Of a stretch of 64,000 nucleotides of DNA, positions 52,848 through 62,779 are shown in pieces. The stretch spans positions 124,001 through 188,000 of the forward strand of contig NZ_BNJI01000002.1 of assembly GCF_016587415.1 (NCBI RefSeq). The letters are read 5' to 3'. Position numbers and translations under genes: made by a program. How positions within the stretch are numbered: the first letter of the stretch is position 1; each line of letters opens with the position of its first letter. Under the pieces are notes generated by a model that had not been told where the DNA came from, did not search any database, and worked only from the letters and a program-made list of their open reading frames with translations. Source of the stretch: Ktedonobacter sp. SOSP1-85 (GTDB taxonomy: Bacteria; Chloroflexota; Ktedonobacteria; Ktedonobacterales; Ktedonobacteraceae).

Positions 52848-53639
52848 TTGTCGATTGTCCGTCAGTGTGAGTTGTTGGGATTAGCCTGTTCGAGTTACTA
52901 TTATCAGCCGGTCCCTGAGAGTGAGGAAGATCTACTCTTAATGCGCCTGCTTGACGAACAGTATACCAGGACACCATTTTATGGGAAGCGCAAGATGGTC
53001 GCCTTCCTGGCAGAGCAAGGGTATATGCTGGATCGCAAACGCGTCAGGCGGCTCATGCAACGGATGGGGCTGGAGACGATTTATCCCAAGCCACGGCTGA
53101 GCCGACCTGGCGAACCAAGTGTGCGTTATCCGTATCTCTTGAGAGGAGTAAGTATCACCAGCCAAGATCACGTCTGGAGTAGCGATATTACCTACATTCG
53201 CCTGGCCCGAGGGTTTGTCTACCTGGTGGCCATCATTGATTGGTTCAGCCGCTATGTCCTGGCTTGGGAACTCTCAACCACTCTGGATACCAGTTTCTGT
53301 TTGGATGCGCTTGACCGGGCTTTGGGGGCTGGGCAACCTACCATTTTCAATACGGACCAGGGAGTTCAGTTTACCAGTCACGAGTTTACCGCTCGTCTGC
53401 TTCGCTCAAACATTCGCATCAGCTGGGATGGGCGAGGGCGAGCCCTAGATAACGTGTTTGTAGAGCGTTTGTGGCGCAGTGTGAAGTATGAAGAAGTCTA
53501 CCTCAAAGACTACCAAACGGTTTCAGAGGCGAGGAGTGGACTCACTCACTACTTCCATTTTTACCATCATGAGCGATATCACCAGTCGCTAGGCTACAAA
53601 ACACCTTTTGCGATGTATCGCTCTGAGCATTCGTCATGA
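52848..53639 (+). CDS. IS3-family OrfB
   Basis: A 263-residue DDE integrase: SDITYIRLARGFVYLVAI (Asp), NTDQGVQFTSHEF (Asp) and FVERLWRSVKYEEVYLKD (Glu), with the end YHHERYHQSLGYKTPFAMY. In frame it extends upstream to the A7 slippery run (NLVFPVEQKRLLIEPEHP), so it would normally be made as an OrfAB fusion; with orfA broken the element can hardly transpose alone. Confidence 0.88.
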   Translation: MSIVRQCELLGLACSSYYYQPVPESEEDLLLMRLLDEQYTRTPFYGKRKMVAFLAEQGYMLDRKRVRRLMQRMGLETIYPKPRLSRPGEPSVRYPYLLRGVSITSQDHVWSSDITYIRLARGFVYLVAIIDWFSRYVLAWELSTTLDTSFCLDALDRALGAGQPTIFNTDQGVQFTSHEFTARLLRSNIRISWDGRGRALDNVFVERLWRSVKYEEVYLKDYQTVSEARSGLTHYFHFYHHERYHQSLGYKTPFAMYRSEHSS

Positions 53640-53687
53640 CTTTTCCGTACTGCTGAGTCTACTCTCAAAATTGGTCAATTTCTGTCT

Positions 53688-53873
53688 AGACAAACGGTAC
53701 CACCATATAAGTGCAAGTGGTGTGGAACTTGGGAAGTGTATGAATGTGGTAATGCACACACGCATTTCGGATCGGCGCTGGTTTGCAAAGACTGTAACAC
53801 ATACGACGGAAAGCCCGGCCTGGTCTGCAACGGAACGAGGCACCCCTCTAACAAACCGCGGTGGGACGTGTAG
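53688..53873 (+). pseudogene. Zinc-ribbon protein remnant
   Basis: A 61-residue open stretch reading PPYKCKWCGTWEVYECGNAH, GSALVCKDCNTYDGKPGLVC and ends WDV-stop. The CxxC spacing suggests one or two zinc ribbons. There is no start; the frame opens inside the right end of IS3 copy 2, which presumably removed the 5' part. Confidence 0.45.
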
Positions 53874-54228
53874 AGGGGCGAATGGAGGCACTACAATAGC
53901 TGCAAGGTCGTTAAGATGAGACAATTCTTCTACAGAAGAAATCCCCATGTCCCCACGTTAGGGGGCGATACCAATGATCCATCTGGCTACACACTACACA
54001 GGGTCGGCTCTACGCCACTAGCTATATGCGCGGCCTGCTCGAAGCAGTTCAGCCTGAGAGATAATTCTTATCTAACGAGCAAATAATATTTTTCAATGGT
54101 ATTCTGTGTTTGAAAAGTGTTTAAATAAACCACATTAAGAAATACATTTCTCTTGACTATCATAGGACACTATTCTATACTTCCTGTATGAAACATAGTA
54201 GAGTATTCTATGGTAGTTGGAACGAGAA
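53874..54228. other. Intergenic leader of the TetR gene
   Basis: AT-rich from 54060 onward. TTGACT (54151-54156) and TATACT (54175-54180) with 18 bases between them form a plausible sigma-70-type promoter about 50 bases before the TetR start. Confidence 0.4.
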
Positions 54229-54786
54229 ATGCCTTACCGTAGCACCGAGCGTAGTGAGCAGCGGCGTCAACAAATGCGGCAAGCTCTGATTACTGCCACG
54301 CGTGATCTTTGTGTGCCTCAGGGGTATAACGCCACGACGATGCAACAGATAGTGCGAGAAGCTGGTACCTCGATAGGCAACCGTTATTTCTATTTTTCCA
54401 CCAGAGAAGCACTACTGAGGGCAGTTGTTGAAGATTTTACCACTTCTATCGGTCAGGCTATCGATATCGCCATTGCTCCTCTTCCTCCTGGTCCTGAGCA
54501 ACTCGCCGTTGGGCTGCCCAGAGCCGTCTGGGCTACGCTATCCCAAGCCGATCTCGCCCGTGTTTTACTTGTCGAAACCCGGCTCCCTGAGCTACGATTC
54601 ACTGTTCTGCACTACTTTCTTTTACGCCTGTCTCTTTTTCTACAAGCGGGCCATCTGGCTAATGAAAATACTTCTTTAGAGCTGGTCACACTGGCCTTGC
54701 AAGGCACAACCTTCCAGATACTAGAAAGCGTGATTATGGGCGTTACCGTAGCGGACGAAGATACTATTGCCAGGTTTCTCGTCTAG
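54229..54786 (+). CDS. TetR/AcrR-family regulator with a probable premature amber stop
   Basis: 185 residues to TAG at 54784-54786. The HTH is MRQALITATRDLCVPQGYNA TTMQQIVREAGTS followed by IGNRYFYFSTREALLRAVV, typical of TetR. After the TAG the same frame continues for 41 codons, WDLRALGVSEERIQQVLLVL EPFLLQFALTGR, then stops at 54910-54912; this has the look of the last helix of the ligand-binding domain. Start ATG 54229 is chosen because of the position of the HTH. No divergent or adjacent target gene other than the M19-like protein downstream. Confidence 0.8.
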   Translation: MPYRSTERSEQRRQQMRQALITATRDLCVPQGYNATTMQQIVREAGTSIGNRYFYFSTREALLRAVVEDFTTSIGQAIDIAIAPLPPGPEQLAVGLPRAVWATLSQADLARVLLVETRLPELRFTVLHYFLLRLSLFLQAGHLANENTSLELVTLALQGTTFQILESVIMGVTVADEDTIARFLV

Positions 54787-55032
54787 TGGGATCTTCGCGC
54801 ACTCGGCGTGTCAGAGGAACGAATTCAACAGGTGCTTTTAGTACTGGAGCCATTCCTGCTTCAGTTTGCGCTGACAGGACGACAAAAACAGCATATGCAG
54901 CTGAGGAGATAGAGGAACTATAAGTACGCTTGCTCTTCACTTCGAATATATCAAACAATGTCGATGTATTTTGCTGCGTGTTTTCTGTAATGCGGTACAC
55001 AGTAGCACAGTTCTTTGCGAAGGAATAGAACA

Positions 55033-57882
55033 ATGCAAGAAGAAAGATGCGCAACCTGTGGAAAAGACATCTCTCATGGCGAGCTTGCTTGCTCGCAATG
55101 CCTGGCAGAATCCCAAGGTCCTTCAAATGCTCGTTCCTCTTTTCAACAATGGTTCTCGCGCCGTACTTTTCTGGCAGGCGTAGGAGCAGTCCTGCTAGGC
55201 CTGGTTACCGCACCCTGGAACACTGTGCGCGCTCGTCCCCTGGGATCTCATACACACGTATCTATTGCGTCACGAGACCTCTCTTTCTGGGAAGCAGAAG
55301 GACGAGCTTTTGACCAGCAACCCATTTTCGGCGATAAGTTTAGCGCCAGCCAGGTGAAGCCCGGCCTGGTCCCTCTAGGAGGGGATTATTGGGATGGTCC
55401 CTATCCTGTGGGGAACCTCAGCAACTACTGGCTGAGCACCGAGAATGAGCATACTGGCAGCCTCACATCGCATGAGTTCGCTATTGATGCGAACTATCCA
55501 TGGTTCAGTTTCCAAATAAGTGGTCATACAGACCTGAAGACCCATCGTCTTGAACTACTAGTCAGGGTAACGGCAACCAATGTGGGTACCTTCGCAACGC
55601 AAACCAGCTCATATCCGTTGGTGAGCATACCTGGTCAGGGCAAATTCTACTGTATTTATCAGGCTACCGGTCATGGAACAGAGATCATGCGCCAGGAAGT
55701 GCTGAATGTGGGCTGGCTCGCTGGTGAACCAGCACGTGTGCGCATCATTGATAACTCTACCCTGGGTCATATCAACATCTCTGATATCCATTTTCTCGCC
55801 GAGGCTCCCCAGGTGGCAGTCAATGGGGGAGCAGTGAACACTCCCCTGTGGGGGTGGGCGGATATCCATACCCATCCAGCCGCAAACCTGGCCTTTGGGA
55901 GCGCCATTTTCTGGGGTCAGCCAGATGGTCCTATCGATCAGGCCCTGGCCTGGTGTTCACCGCTGCATGGGGCAGATGGAACAGGCATTGTCTCTAACAC
56001 TGGCCCATTGATGGCTGCGGCTGAGCAGAAAGGCTACGGCATAGATATTGGGCATGGAGTTGGTGGTTTCCCGCTCTTCGACGGGTGGCCAAAATTCACC
56101 ACGATCATTCATCAGCAGATGTACATTGATTGGCTCAAGCGTTCCTATCAGGGCGGACTCCGCCTGATTGTTGCGCACGCCGTCAATAACGAGGCGCTGG
56201 CGAATGCATTTAACGCACCCATGGCATATGACGACATCACCATGGTAGAGGTACAGATCGCCGCGCTCAAAGCTCTGGCCTCCCGCCATAGTGATTGGAT
56301 GGAGATTGCCTACACTCCCGCTGATGCGCGTCGAATTATTGGGGAAAACAAGCTCGTTATCGTGCTCGGCATCGAAGTAGACACACTGGGCGGCTTTGGA
56401 GATTCCAACACGTGTGTGGACGCGGATGTGCTGGCCTACCTTCAGCATGTGTACCATGATCTAGGTGTGCGTCATCTCTTCCCCATCCATGTGGCAAACA
56501 ATGCCTTTGGCGGAACGCAGATGTACATGGAGCTCTTTAATGTAGACAATCATTATCTGCGTGGAAAGTATTATGAGGTGGAAGATGGTTCAGCCACAGG
56601 CGTACAGTTTCGCCTGGGCGAGGACACAGAGGCGGCAGTAACTATCGAGAGAGACCTGGGTGTGTATAATCCACCGGACTACTCCAAAATTCCTGGCGGA
56701 CACGTCAATAGAGCTGGCCTGACCATCCACGGAAACTACATGATTCAGGCCATGATGAGCCTGGGCATAATCATTGATGTGGACCACATGTCGCAAAAGA
56801 GCGTCGATGGAGTCCTGGGCCTGGCTGAGCTCTACAATTATCCGGTAGTTCTGGGGCATACGGGCTTCCGCGAACTGTCCTGGCAACGTGGAACAGAGAC
56901 AAATAATAGCCATAAATACGCGCACGAAGGGTTAAAGACAGCGGCCACTATCCAGCGCATTCGGAACCTGGGAGGTGTCATCGCCCCGATCACCAACCAG
57001 GACGATATTCGCCCGGTGAGTGACGTCATCCCCTCGCTGACAGCTAAGGTCAACAACGATTGTGCCGGTTCAACCAAGACCTGGGCGCAATCCTACCTCT
57101 ACGCCATCACCCACATGGGTGGTCAGGGGGTAGCCATTGGAACGGATGTCAACGGTTTTGCGCGCTTCCCAGCCCCGCGTTTTGGCATGAACGCCGGTTA
57201 CAACCTCGATTATAATATCAGTGGCTACGGACCCGATACTATCCGTAACCCCTTACGAGCGCAACAGGTCGCTGCGCAAAGCAACGGCGTGCGCTACGAT
57301 GCGCCAATCATCTCGCCTCGTCACTATCGCTTTGAGGGTGTCCTCCTGGGCGATGTGTACAACACGACCGATCAGGACATCTGGCAGGCCATGGGTCTCT
57401 ATAACGCTGGCTTAAATCCCTGGACGAATGACACTATTCCTGACGCTACCAGGCCAGCCCTCAATTTCGCTAAAGGATTTTTTGCTACCAGGAAGAGCCA
57501 GTTAGATATCTTACCCGATCCACTCGACCTGAATTCTCCCTTTGAGGAGAAGACGGCCTTCCTGGTGAAAACAGGGCAGCAACCCTCATCTTCTGATGCG
57601 CGACAGGTGCGAGATCTCTATCCCAAAGTGCTGGCCATCTGGCAGCGCTGGCAGTCCATGCAGGGCAACAACACGCCATTAACGCGCAGTTATGCTGGTC
57701 AACGCGACTTCGATATTAATATTGATGGGGTAGCGCACTACGGTATGCTGCCAGATATGCTTCAGGACCTCAAAAATGTCGGCCTTACCGATACTGACCT
57801 GATACCGCTGTTCCGCTCTGCCAATGACTATATTGTTATGTGGGAGAAGTGTGAGCAGCAGAAACAGCAAATCCAAATATAA
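55033..57882 (+). CDS. Tat-exported M19 (membrane dipeptidase)-like metalloenzyme with N-terminal zinc ribbon
   Basis: A 949-residue protein. Residues 1-30 carry CATCGKDISHGELACSQC, a two-knuckle zinc ribbon; at about residue 42 the twin-arginine motif FSRRTFLAGVGAVLLGL follows. After a beta-rich region the amidohydrolase/M19 domain shows WADIHTHPAANLAFG (HxH), GIIIDVDHMSQKSVDGVL, YPVVLGHTGFREL and VAIGTDVNGFARF, the order of metal ligands of renal-dipeptidase-like enzymes. It should act outside the membrane on a dipeptide or related amide. A zinc ribbon before a Tat signal is unusual. Start ATG 55033 behind AAGGA. Confidence 0.8.
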   Translation: MQEERCATCGKDISHGELACSQCLAESQGPSNARSSFQQWFSRRTFLAGVGAVLLGLVTAPWNTVRARPLGSHTHVSIASRDLSFWEAEGRAFDQQPIFGDKFSASQVKPGLVPLGGDYWDGPYPVGNLSNYWLSTENEHTGSLTSHEFAIDANYPWFSFQISGHTDLKTHRLELLVRVTATNVGTFATQTSSYPLVSIPGQGKFYCIYQATGHGTEIMRQEVLNVGWLAGEPARVRIIDNSTLGHINISDIHFLAEAPQVAVNGGAVNTPLWGWADIHTHPAANLAFGSAIFWGQPDGPIDQALAWCSPLHGADGTGIVSNTGPLMAAAEQKGYGIDIGHGVGGFPLFDGWPKFTTIIHQQMYIDWLKRSYQGGLRLIVAHAVNNEALANAFNAPMAYDDITMVEVQIAALKALASRHSDWMEIAYTPADARRIIGENKLVIVLGIEVDTLGGFGDSNTCVDADVLAYLQHVYHDLGVRHLFPIHVANNAFGGTQMYMELFNVDNHYLRGKYYEVEDGSATGVQFRLGEDTEAAVTIERDLGVYNPPDYSKIPGGHVNRAGLTIHGNYMIQAMMSLGIIIDVDHMSQKSVDGVLGLAELYNYPVVLGHTGFRELSWQRGTETNNSHKYAHEGLKTAATIQRIRNLGGVIAPITNQDDIRPVSDVIPSLTAKVNNDCAGSTKTWAQSYLYAITHMGGQGVAIGTDVNGFARFPAPRFGMNAGYNLDYNISGYGPDTIRNPLRAQQVAAQSNGVRYDAPIISPRHYRFEGVLLGDVYNTTDQDIWQAMGLYNAGLNPWTNDTIPDATRPALNFAKGFFATRKSQLDILPDPLDLNSPFEEKTAFLVKTGQQPSSSDARQVRDLYPKVLAIWQRWQSMQGNNTPLTRSYAGQRDFDINIDGVAHYGMLPDMLQDLKNVGLTDTDLIPLFRSANDYIVMWEKCEQQKQQIQI

Positions 57883-57953
57883 TTGGCTTGCCTGCTATGC
57901 TATGTAGTCTCACAAGCGGGTGAAGACCCGAAAACACATGAGAAAGGCATACG

Positions 57954-58253
57954 GTGATGGCTGTTGCCATACCAAAAAGCCTGGTAAGTTTGGCTCACAA
58001 TGTCGTAATCTGGATACAGCATTGGCACACAACGCCAGCCTCCCCCTTGCAGCACTATGGGCCAGTGCGCATGGTGCGTGATGTCTTTCAGATCAGCGGC
58101 TTTCTCCTCATAGATACTTTGGGCCGCATCCGTCAGATTATCCTCAATCAGGAGGCTCCTTTAGCGCTTGTTTTACTCATCCCTTTGCGGGCGCTTGTCG
58201 CTCCCTCACACGTTGCTATTCAGTTGGCCCAGACTTCGCTTCCAAGGAGGTGA
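57954..58253 (+). CDS. Hypothetical 99-residue protein, possibly a transposase tail
   Basis: The product contains PVRMVRDVFQISGFLLIDTL GRIRQIILNQEAP and ALVAPSHVAIQLAQTSLPRR. It resembles the C-terminal end of a transposase rather than a free-standing protein, but I cannot name the family. ATG in CGGTGATGGCTG context, weak ribosome site. It follows the M19-like gene by 70 bases. Confidence 0.35.
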   Translation: MMAVAIPKSLVSLAHNVVIWIQHWHTTPASPLQHYGPVRMVRDVFQISGFLLIDTLGRIRQIILNQEAPLALVLLIPLRALVAPSHVAIQLAQTSLPRR

Positions 58254-58360
58254 TGAGGGTGGTGGTTTTCTTGTGTTTCTATGTTTTTTTTGGTATGCTG
58301 CACTAGGTAGTGGCTGGTGCTGCCATTTTCTGGGCATTATTTTAAGAGAAAGAAGGAGCG

Positions 58361-58834
58361 ATGGGCATCTTACGTCATTTAGAAGTGAAAGATTATCATC
58401 CAATTATTCAAGTAGTGGATGAATGGTGGGGTGGACGCCCTATGGCCAGCCTTCTTCCCAAACTCTTCTTTGAGCACTTTCAGCCGACCAGCTTTGTGAT
58501 GGAGCAGGATGGGGTTATACAAGGGTTTCTTGTCGGTTTTCGTTCTCAAACTACTCCTACCCAAGCGTACATTCACTTTGTTGGAACCGACCCACATTAC
58601 CGAGGGCAGGGAATTGGTCGCCGCCTCTATCAGCACTTCTTTGGAGTGGTTAGCAATCTGGGATGTACTGAAGTGCTTTCCATCACTTCCCCAGTCAACA
58701 AGGGATCGATTGCCTTTCATACAAGGATGGGCTTTGAGATCCTCCCCGGGGATGCAGAAACCGATGGAATTGCAGTTACCACGAACTATGATGGATCTGG
58801 CGTGGATCGCGTCTTATTTCGGCGTCGTTTGTGA
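58361..58834 (+). CDS. GNAT-family N-acetyltransferase
   Basis: A 157-residue acetyltransferase. Motif A, FVGTDPHYRGQGIGRRLYQH, binds the acetyl-CoA pyrophosphate; motif B, SITSPVNKGSIAFHTRMGFE, follows. ATG 58361 has AGAAGGAGC at ideal spacing. The substrate (small amine or protein N terminus) cannot be told. Confidence 0.9.
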   Translation: MGILRHLEVKDYHPIIQVVDEWWGGRPMASLLPKLFFEHFQPTSFVMEQDGVIQGFLVGFRSQTTPTQAYIHFVGTDPHYRGQGIGRRLYQHFFGVVSNLGCTEVLSITSPVNKGSIAFHTRMGFEILPGDAETDGIAVTTNYDGSGVDRVLFRRRL

Positions 58835-59086
58835 AAACAGGTTGTTTGGGACACGAAATGGAGGAGGCAACTGCAATTTTTTCACTGGAAACGAGCGCAA
58901 ATTTATGCATATCATAGGTAACCCACTTTAGATCCTCTTTTTCTTATTTACTACCCCTAATGTATACACATCTGGTACCATAGACCAAAGCCTTTTGGGA
59001 AAGCACGTTGTCACTAACGACGCCTTGTAAATTGAGGACGTCGCGTGCAACTCGTGCTGCATTCCTCAAAGGAGGGAACGGGGTAG

Positions 59087-59276
59087 GTGGTGCAGCGGAA
59101 GAAGAACGTGGTCGAAACTCTGGGCTGGCTTACAGAGCGGGTGAACAACACAGAGAAAAAAGCGTTGGATCGCTAATCTCGCCCTCTCTCTGCTCTTTTT
59201 GCATGCATTACCGCTTCTCCGAGGCTCTCTCGCGCTCGAATTGGCCTTCAACCACGTTCTTCTTCCGCTGCACCAC
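59087..59276. repeat. 190-bp unit with 26-bp perfect inverted repeats
   Basis: GTGGTGCAGCGGAAGAAGAA and onward (26 bases) at 59087-59112 is exactly complementary to 59251-59276. The 138-bp interior has no gene. MITE-like, although target duplication was not evident; it lies just past the end of the histidine kinase gene. Confidence 0.6.
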
Positions 59277-59311
59277 AACCCCGATGACACACGTCGTGTG
59301 CGCGTCAACTG

Positions 59312-62233
59312 CTAGGTATCCCTCTTGCGGGGCAGGGTCACCGTAAAGGTCGATCCTTTCCCGGCTTCACTGTCCACCGTGATCGTTCCTCCGTGGCCCT
59401 TGACGATCTCTGCCACAATGTACAATCCCATTCCCAAGCCGGGGATCGCTCTCTGCCTGGGATCGGTGGCCCGATAGAACCGCTCAAAAATCTTGTCGCA
59501 CTGCTCTCGCGGGATGCCCAGGCCATGATCGCGGACATGGACCGTGACCGCATCTTCGGAGGCGCTCAGGTCCACCTCGACCGTCTCGGCATCCGGAGAA
59601 TACTTGATGGCATTACTGATCAGATTGATAAAGACCTGTCCGAGTCGGTCTCGATCTCCGATCAGGCTGGTCCCCACGGTGCCACGCACCATGATGGTAT
59701 GGCTCGGATGAGTTTGTTGCATGGTGTCGGTAATGTCCTGTAGCAAGGCATCCAGATCGACTGTCTCCCAGACATACTCCAGTCTGCCCGCCTGGATCTT
59801 GGAGACATCCAGTAACTCTCCAATCAGGCGTTCAAGTTGCTTGACGGGCCCCTCTACCCTGGAAAGCGCTGTGGCAGCCTCGTGATGGGATTGCCTTTCC
59901 AGTCGTTTTCGTGCCAGTTGAGTCTGCATCTTGAAGGCCGTGAGCGGGTTCCTCAGTTCATGGCTGGCCATGCTGATAAAGTCATCCTTGCGCTGCTCTA
60001 ACTCCTTGCGGGCCGAATTATCCAGCACAAAGACGATCCTTTTGCATGGGGAATGCGGTAAGGCGACCCCACCCGCGAGCACAGGAAGGCGACTGCCATC
60101 TTTACAGATGTACTCTTTCTCATATGTTACCGACCGCTGGGCGGCCAGTTCCTGATGGGCCTGCTGGGTAGAAGCCAGATACTCTGGAGGCGTCATCTGC
60201 ATCCAGTTGATGCGTCCTTCGCACAGATCTTCGCGAGTATAGCCGGTCATGCGCAGAAAGGTGTCGTTGGCGTCCACAATCTGCTCCCTTTCGTCGGCAA
60301 AGATGCCGATAATGTTGGAGTTCATCAGGACGCTTGCGCGCTCCTGACTCTGGCGCAAGGCTTCCTCGATGCGCTTCTGCTCGTCGATATCGGTGCTGGT
60401 GCCAAACCATTTGACGATCTGACCCACTTCATCACGCACGGGCATGGCGCGGACTAAAAACCAGCGATATTCCCCAGTGTGAGCATTTCTTAGACGCTGT
60501 TCGTACTCAAACATGTCTCCTGTGTCCAGGGCATGCAGCCAGTGCGCTCGGTTGCCTTTATGATCATCTGGATGGAGAAACTGGAGGTGAGCCCATTGGT
60601 CGCTTTGTAGTTGCTCAAGCGTCGATCCGGTGTAGTCACGCCACCGCTGGTTCGTGTACGCGAACTGGCCATCGGGGCGTTTCGTCCACACCAGTTGTGG
60701 CACCATTTCGGCCAGCACCCGCAGGTTTTCCTCGCTGGCTTTGATTTTCTGTTCAGCCTGTTTCTGCTCATCGATGTCAGTGCTGGTGCCAAAATATTTC
60801 AGGATCGTGCCCTGCGCATCTTTGAACGGTGCTCCTCTGGCAAGAAACCAACGATAGTCTCCGGTGATACCATTGCGCAGGCGCTGTTCCGCTTCATAGG
60901 GCCTGCCTGCCTGGACGGCGCTCTGCCACCCCGCCAGGACGCGTTGCCGGTCATCGGGGTGGATGGCCTGGAGCCAGCCGTCCCCCTGGTATTGTTGGGA
61001 GGTCATGTCGGTATAATCGCACCAGCGTGAGTTCGCGTATTCAGCAGAACCATCGGGACGCATGATCCAGACAAATTGGGGGATGGCATCGATCAGGGAA
61101 CGCAGTTCTGCTTCGGCCCGCTTTTTGTCATGAATATCGGTGCAGGTACCAATATATTTGAGGATCGTACCCTGGGCATCGGTGTAGGGTGTGGCTTGCA
61201 TCAGGAACCAGCGATACTCCCCGGTCGTGCCATGGCGCAGGCGCTGTTCCGTTTCATAGGGCTCGCCGTTCTGGACGGCGCGCTGCCATGTCTCCAGGAC
61301 GCGTTGCCGGTCCTGCGGATGCGTACACTGCATCCATCCCTCCCCCTGGGCCTCTTCGGTGCTCAGGCCCGTATAATCGCGCCAGCGTTGATTATACGAG
61401 TCGACGTACCCGTCCGGTCGCCCCGTCCAGACCAACTGGGGAATGGCATCGATGAGGGCATGGATGTCTCTTTCGGCTCGCTTGCGCGTGGTGATGTCGA
61501 TGCCGGCGATGACGAGGTACTCGACGTGGTAATTCGCATCCATGTGGGGGGTGATCACGCTCTCAAAGGAAAGGAGCATCCCTTCCCTCGGGCGAACCAG
61601 GGCCTCGAAGCGCACCGTTTCTCCCCTGCTGGCTCGCGCGATGGCTGCGCGGAGCCGCTCTTGGCTGGCAGGAGCAAAGGACCACCAGGAGGTCTCGGCC
61701 AGCGGTTTGCCAATCACCTCCTCGCGTCGGACCTGCGCGTCGTCTAAGGGGACCGCATTGATATCCAACACAATTCCCTCGGGTGTCAGGAGCCCGATCC
61801 CGGTCTGCAAGCCATCCAGGTCATTGATACAGAGGCGCTCGCCCTGGGGAAACGTCTCCTGGCGTGGTGCTGGTGCTCTCATCTGGTGGAACTGCAACAT
61901 GAGTCCCCCGACGGTGGAAGCGAGGTGTACGTGCAGCCAACTCTGGGTGACAGGCGAAACATACTGCACTTCGGTCAATGTTCGGGTCTGTCTGGTCTTG
62001 CGCACGGCCTGGTAGAGCGCGATGCTCACCAGAGGCGTCGCGCAGCGCCAGAAGCTGCTCCCAAGGTATGCCTCGGGTGTGGCGCCGAGCATGGCCTGCG
62101 CACTCGCATTGGCATACACAATGGTCTCGGTGTCATCGACGACAAACAAGGCGCCAGGAAGCGTCTCAAGCATGGTGAGGAGGGTCTCACTCGACGCAGG
62201 AGTGACACGCTCTGTTCGCTTTGGAGTGGACAT
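59312..62233 (-). CDS. Multi-PAS sensor histidine kinase
   Basis: A 973-residue soluble kinase. Six PAS domains in series: around residues 20-120 (PGALFVVDDTETIVYANASA), 145-245 (GLLTPEGIVLDINAV), then three closely similar ones (PQLVWTGRPDGYVDSYNQRW, PQFVWIMRPDGSAEYANSRW, PQLVWTKRPDGQFAYTNQRW) with PAC motifs (RWFLMQATPYTDAQGTILKY), and a sixth (IVDANDTFLRMTGYTREDL). HisKA has MASHELRNPLTAFK (His about residue 745); HATPase has NLISNAIKYSPDAE, VRDHGLGIPREQC and GLGMGLYIVAE. No membrane segment and no adjacent response regulator. The three tandem similar PAS units suggest recent internal duplication. Confidence 0.92.
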   Translation of the reverse strand: MSTPKRTERVTPASSETLLTMLETLPGALFVVDDTETIVYANASAQAMLGATPEAYLGSSFWRCATPLVSIALYQAVRKTRQTRTLTEVQYVSPVTQSWLHVHLASTVGGLMLQFHQMRAPAPRQETFPQGERLCINDLDGLQTGIGLLTPEGIVLDINAVPLDDAQVRREEVIGKPLAETSWWSFAPASQERLRAAIARASRGETVRFEALVRPREGMLLSFESVITPHMDANYHVEYLVIAGIDITTRKRAERDIHALIDAIPQLVWTGRPDGYVDSYNQRWRDYTGLSTEEAQGEGWMQCTHPQDRQRVLETWQRAVQNGEPYETEQRLRHGTTGEYRWFLMQATPYTDAQGTILKYIGTCTDIHDKKRAEAELRSLIDAIPQFVWIMRPDGSAEYANSRWCDYTDMTSQQYQGDGWLQAIHPDDRQRVLAGWQSAVQAGRPYEAEQRLRNGITGDYRWFLARGAPFKDAQGTILKYFGTSTDIDEQKQAEQKIKASEENLRVLAEMVPQLVWTKRPDGQFAYTNQRWRDYTGSTLEQLQSDQWAHLQFLHPDDHKGNRAHWLHALDTGDMFEYEQRLRNAHTGEYRWFLVRAMPVRDEVGQIVKWFGTSTDIDEQKRIEEALRQSQERASVLMNSNIIGIFADEREQIVDANDTFLRMTGYTREDLCEGRINWMQMTPPEYLASTQQAHQELAAQRSVTYEKEYICKDGSRLPVLAGGVALPHSPCKRIVFVLDNSARKELEQRKDDFISMASHELRNPLTAFKMQTQLARKRLERQSHHEAATALSRVEGPVKQLERLIGELLDVSKIQAGRLEYVWETVDLDALLQDITDTMQQTHPSHTIMVRGTVGTSLIGDRDRLGQVFINLISNAIKYSPDAETVEVDLSASEDAVTVHVRDHGLGIPREQCDKIFERFYRATDPRQRAIPGLGMGLYIVAEIVKGHGGTITVDSEAGKGSTFTVTLPRKRDT

Positions 62234-62779
62234 ACGACGGTAACTCTCTCTTTCCCATACCCCATCCCTGAGAACGAAGATGCATTCCTGCTCGAACCGA
62301 AAGCACGTCTAGTGAAATGATGTGATATCTGTGAGAAACAAGCAAGCTGGACTGGACTCCCGTACCAGGTCTCGAAGAAACAGGAGAACGAGCACCAACG
62401 AGAGATGCTCAAACAGCCTCGCAGAACGCTCTAGAAGCAGAGCATCCTCGAAATGTGGGAAACAGTGCCGAGAACGCTGCTTCTTTTGCTTCTTTTCTTA
62501 TGGGAAACCGTTCTTGCAAAAGTCAGTAGCGGCTTCTCGTTGTTGGTCGTTCCGTTCTTTCTCACGGGCTTAGGTATGACGAAAAAGGCAGGTGCGGGGA
62601 ACATCCAGGGCGACTCTTGCGATCGAGTTCCAGCCAGTTGCATTTGCAAATTTACAGTATAAGATCCAAACTTCGCCACTTTGACGTAATTATTCGCCTA
62701 AAAATGGTACTCAAACAAAATTTTCTCGGGAAATCGATCATTTTCTGAGTTCACCTAAAAAAGGCGTAACTATTCAGGT
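62234..62779. other. Gene-free interval
   Basis: No supported frame. It includes the upstream region of the histidine kinase gene and, near 62690-62760, AT-rich sequence (GACGTAATTATTCGCC) that may be the right end of the IS66 element. Confidence 0.4.

Larger units (their letters stand above)
52450..53690 (+). mobile_element. IS3-family insertion sequence (copy 2), orfA damaged
   Basis: Approximate limits; left end near GGAAAACTGGACAGGGG and right end near AAATTGGTCAATTTCTG. Different subgroup from copy 1 (orfB about 60 percent similar by eye). orfA has an internal frameshift, orfB is complete. Confidence 0.75.
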
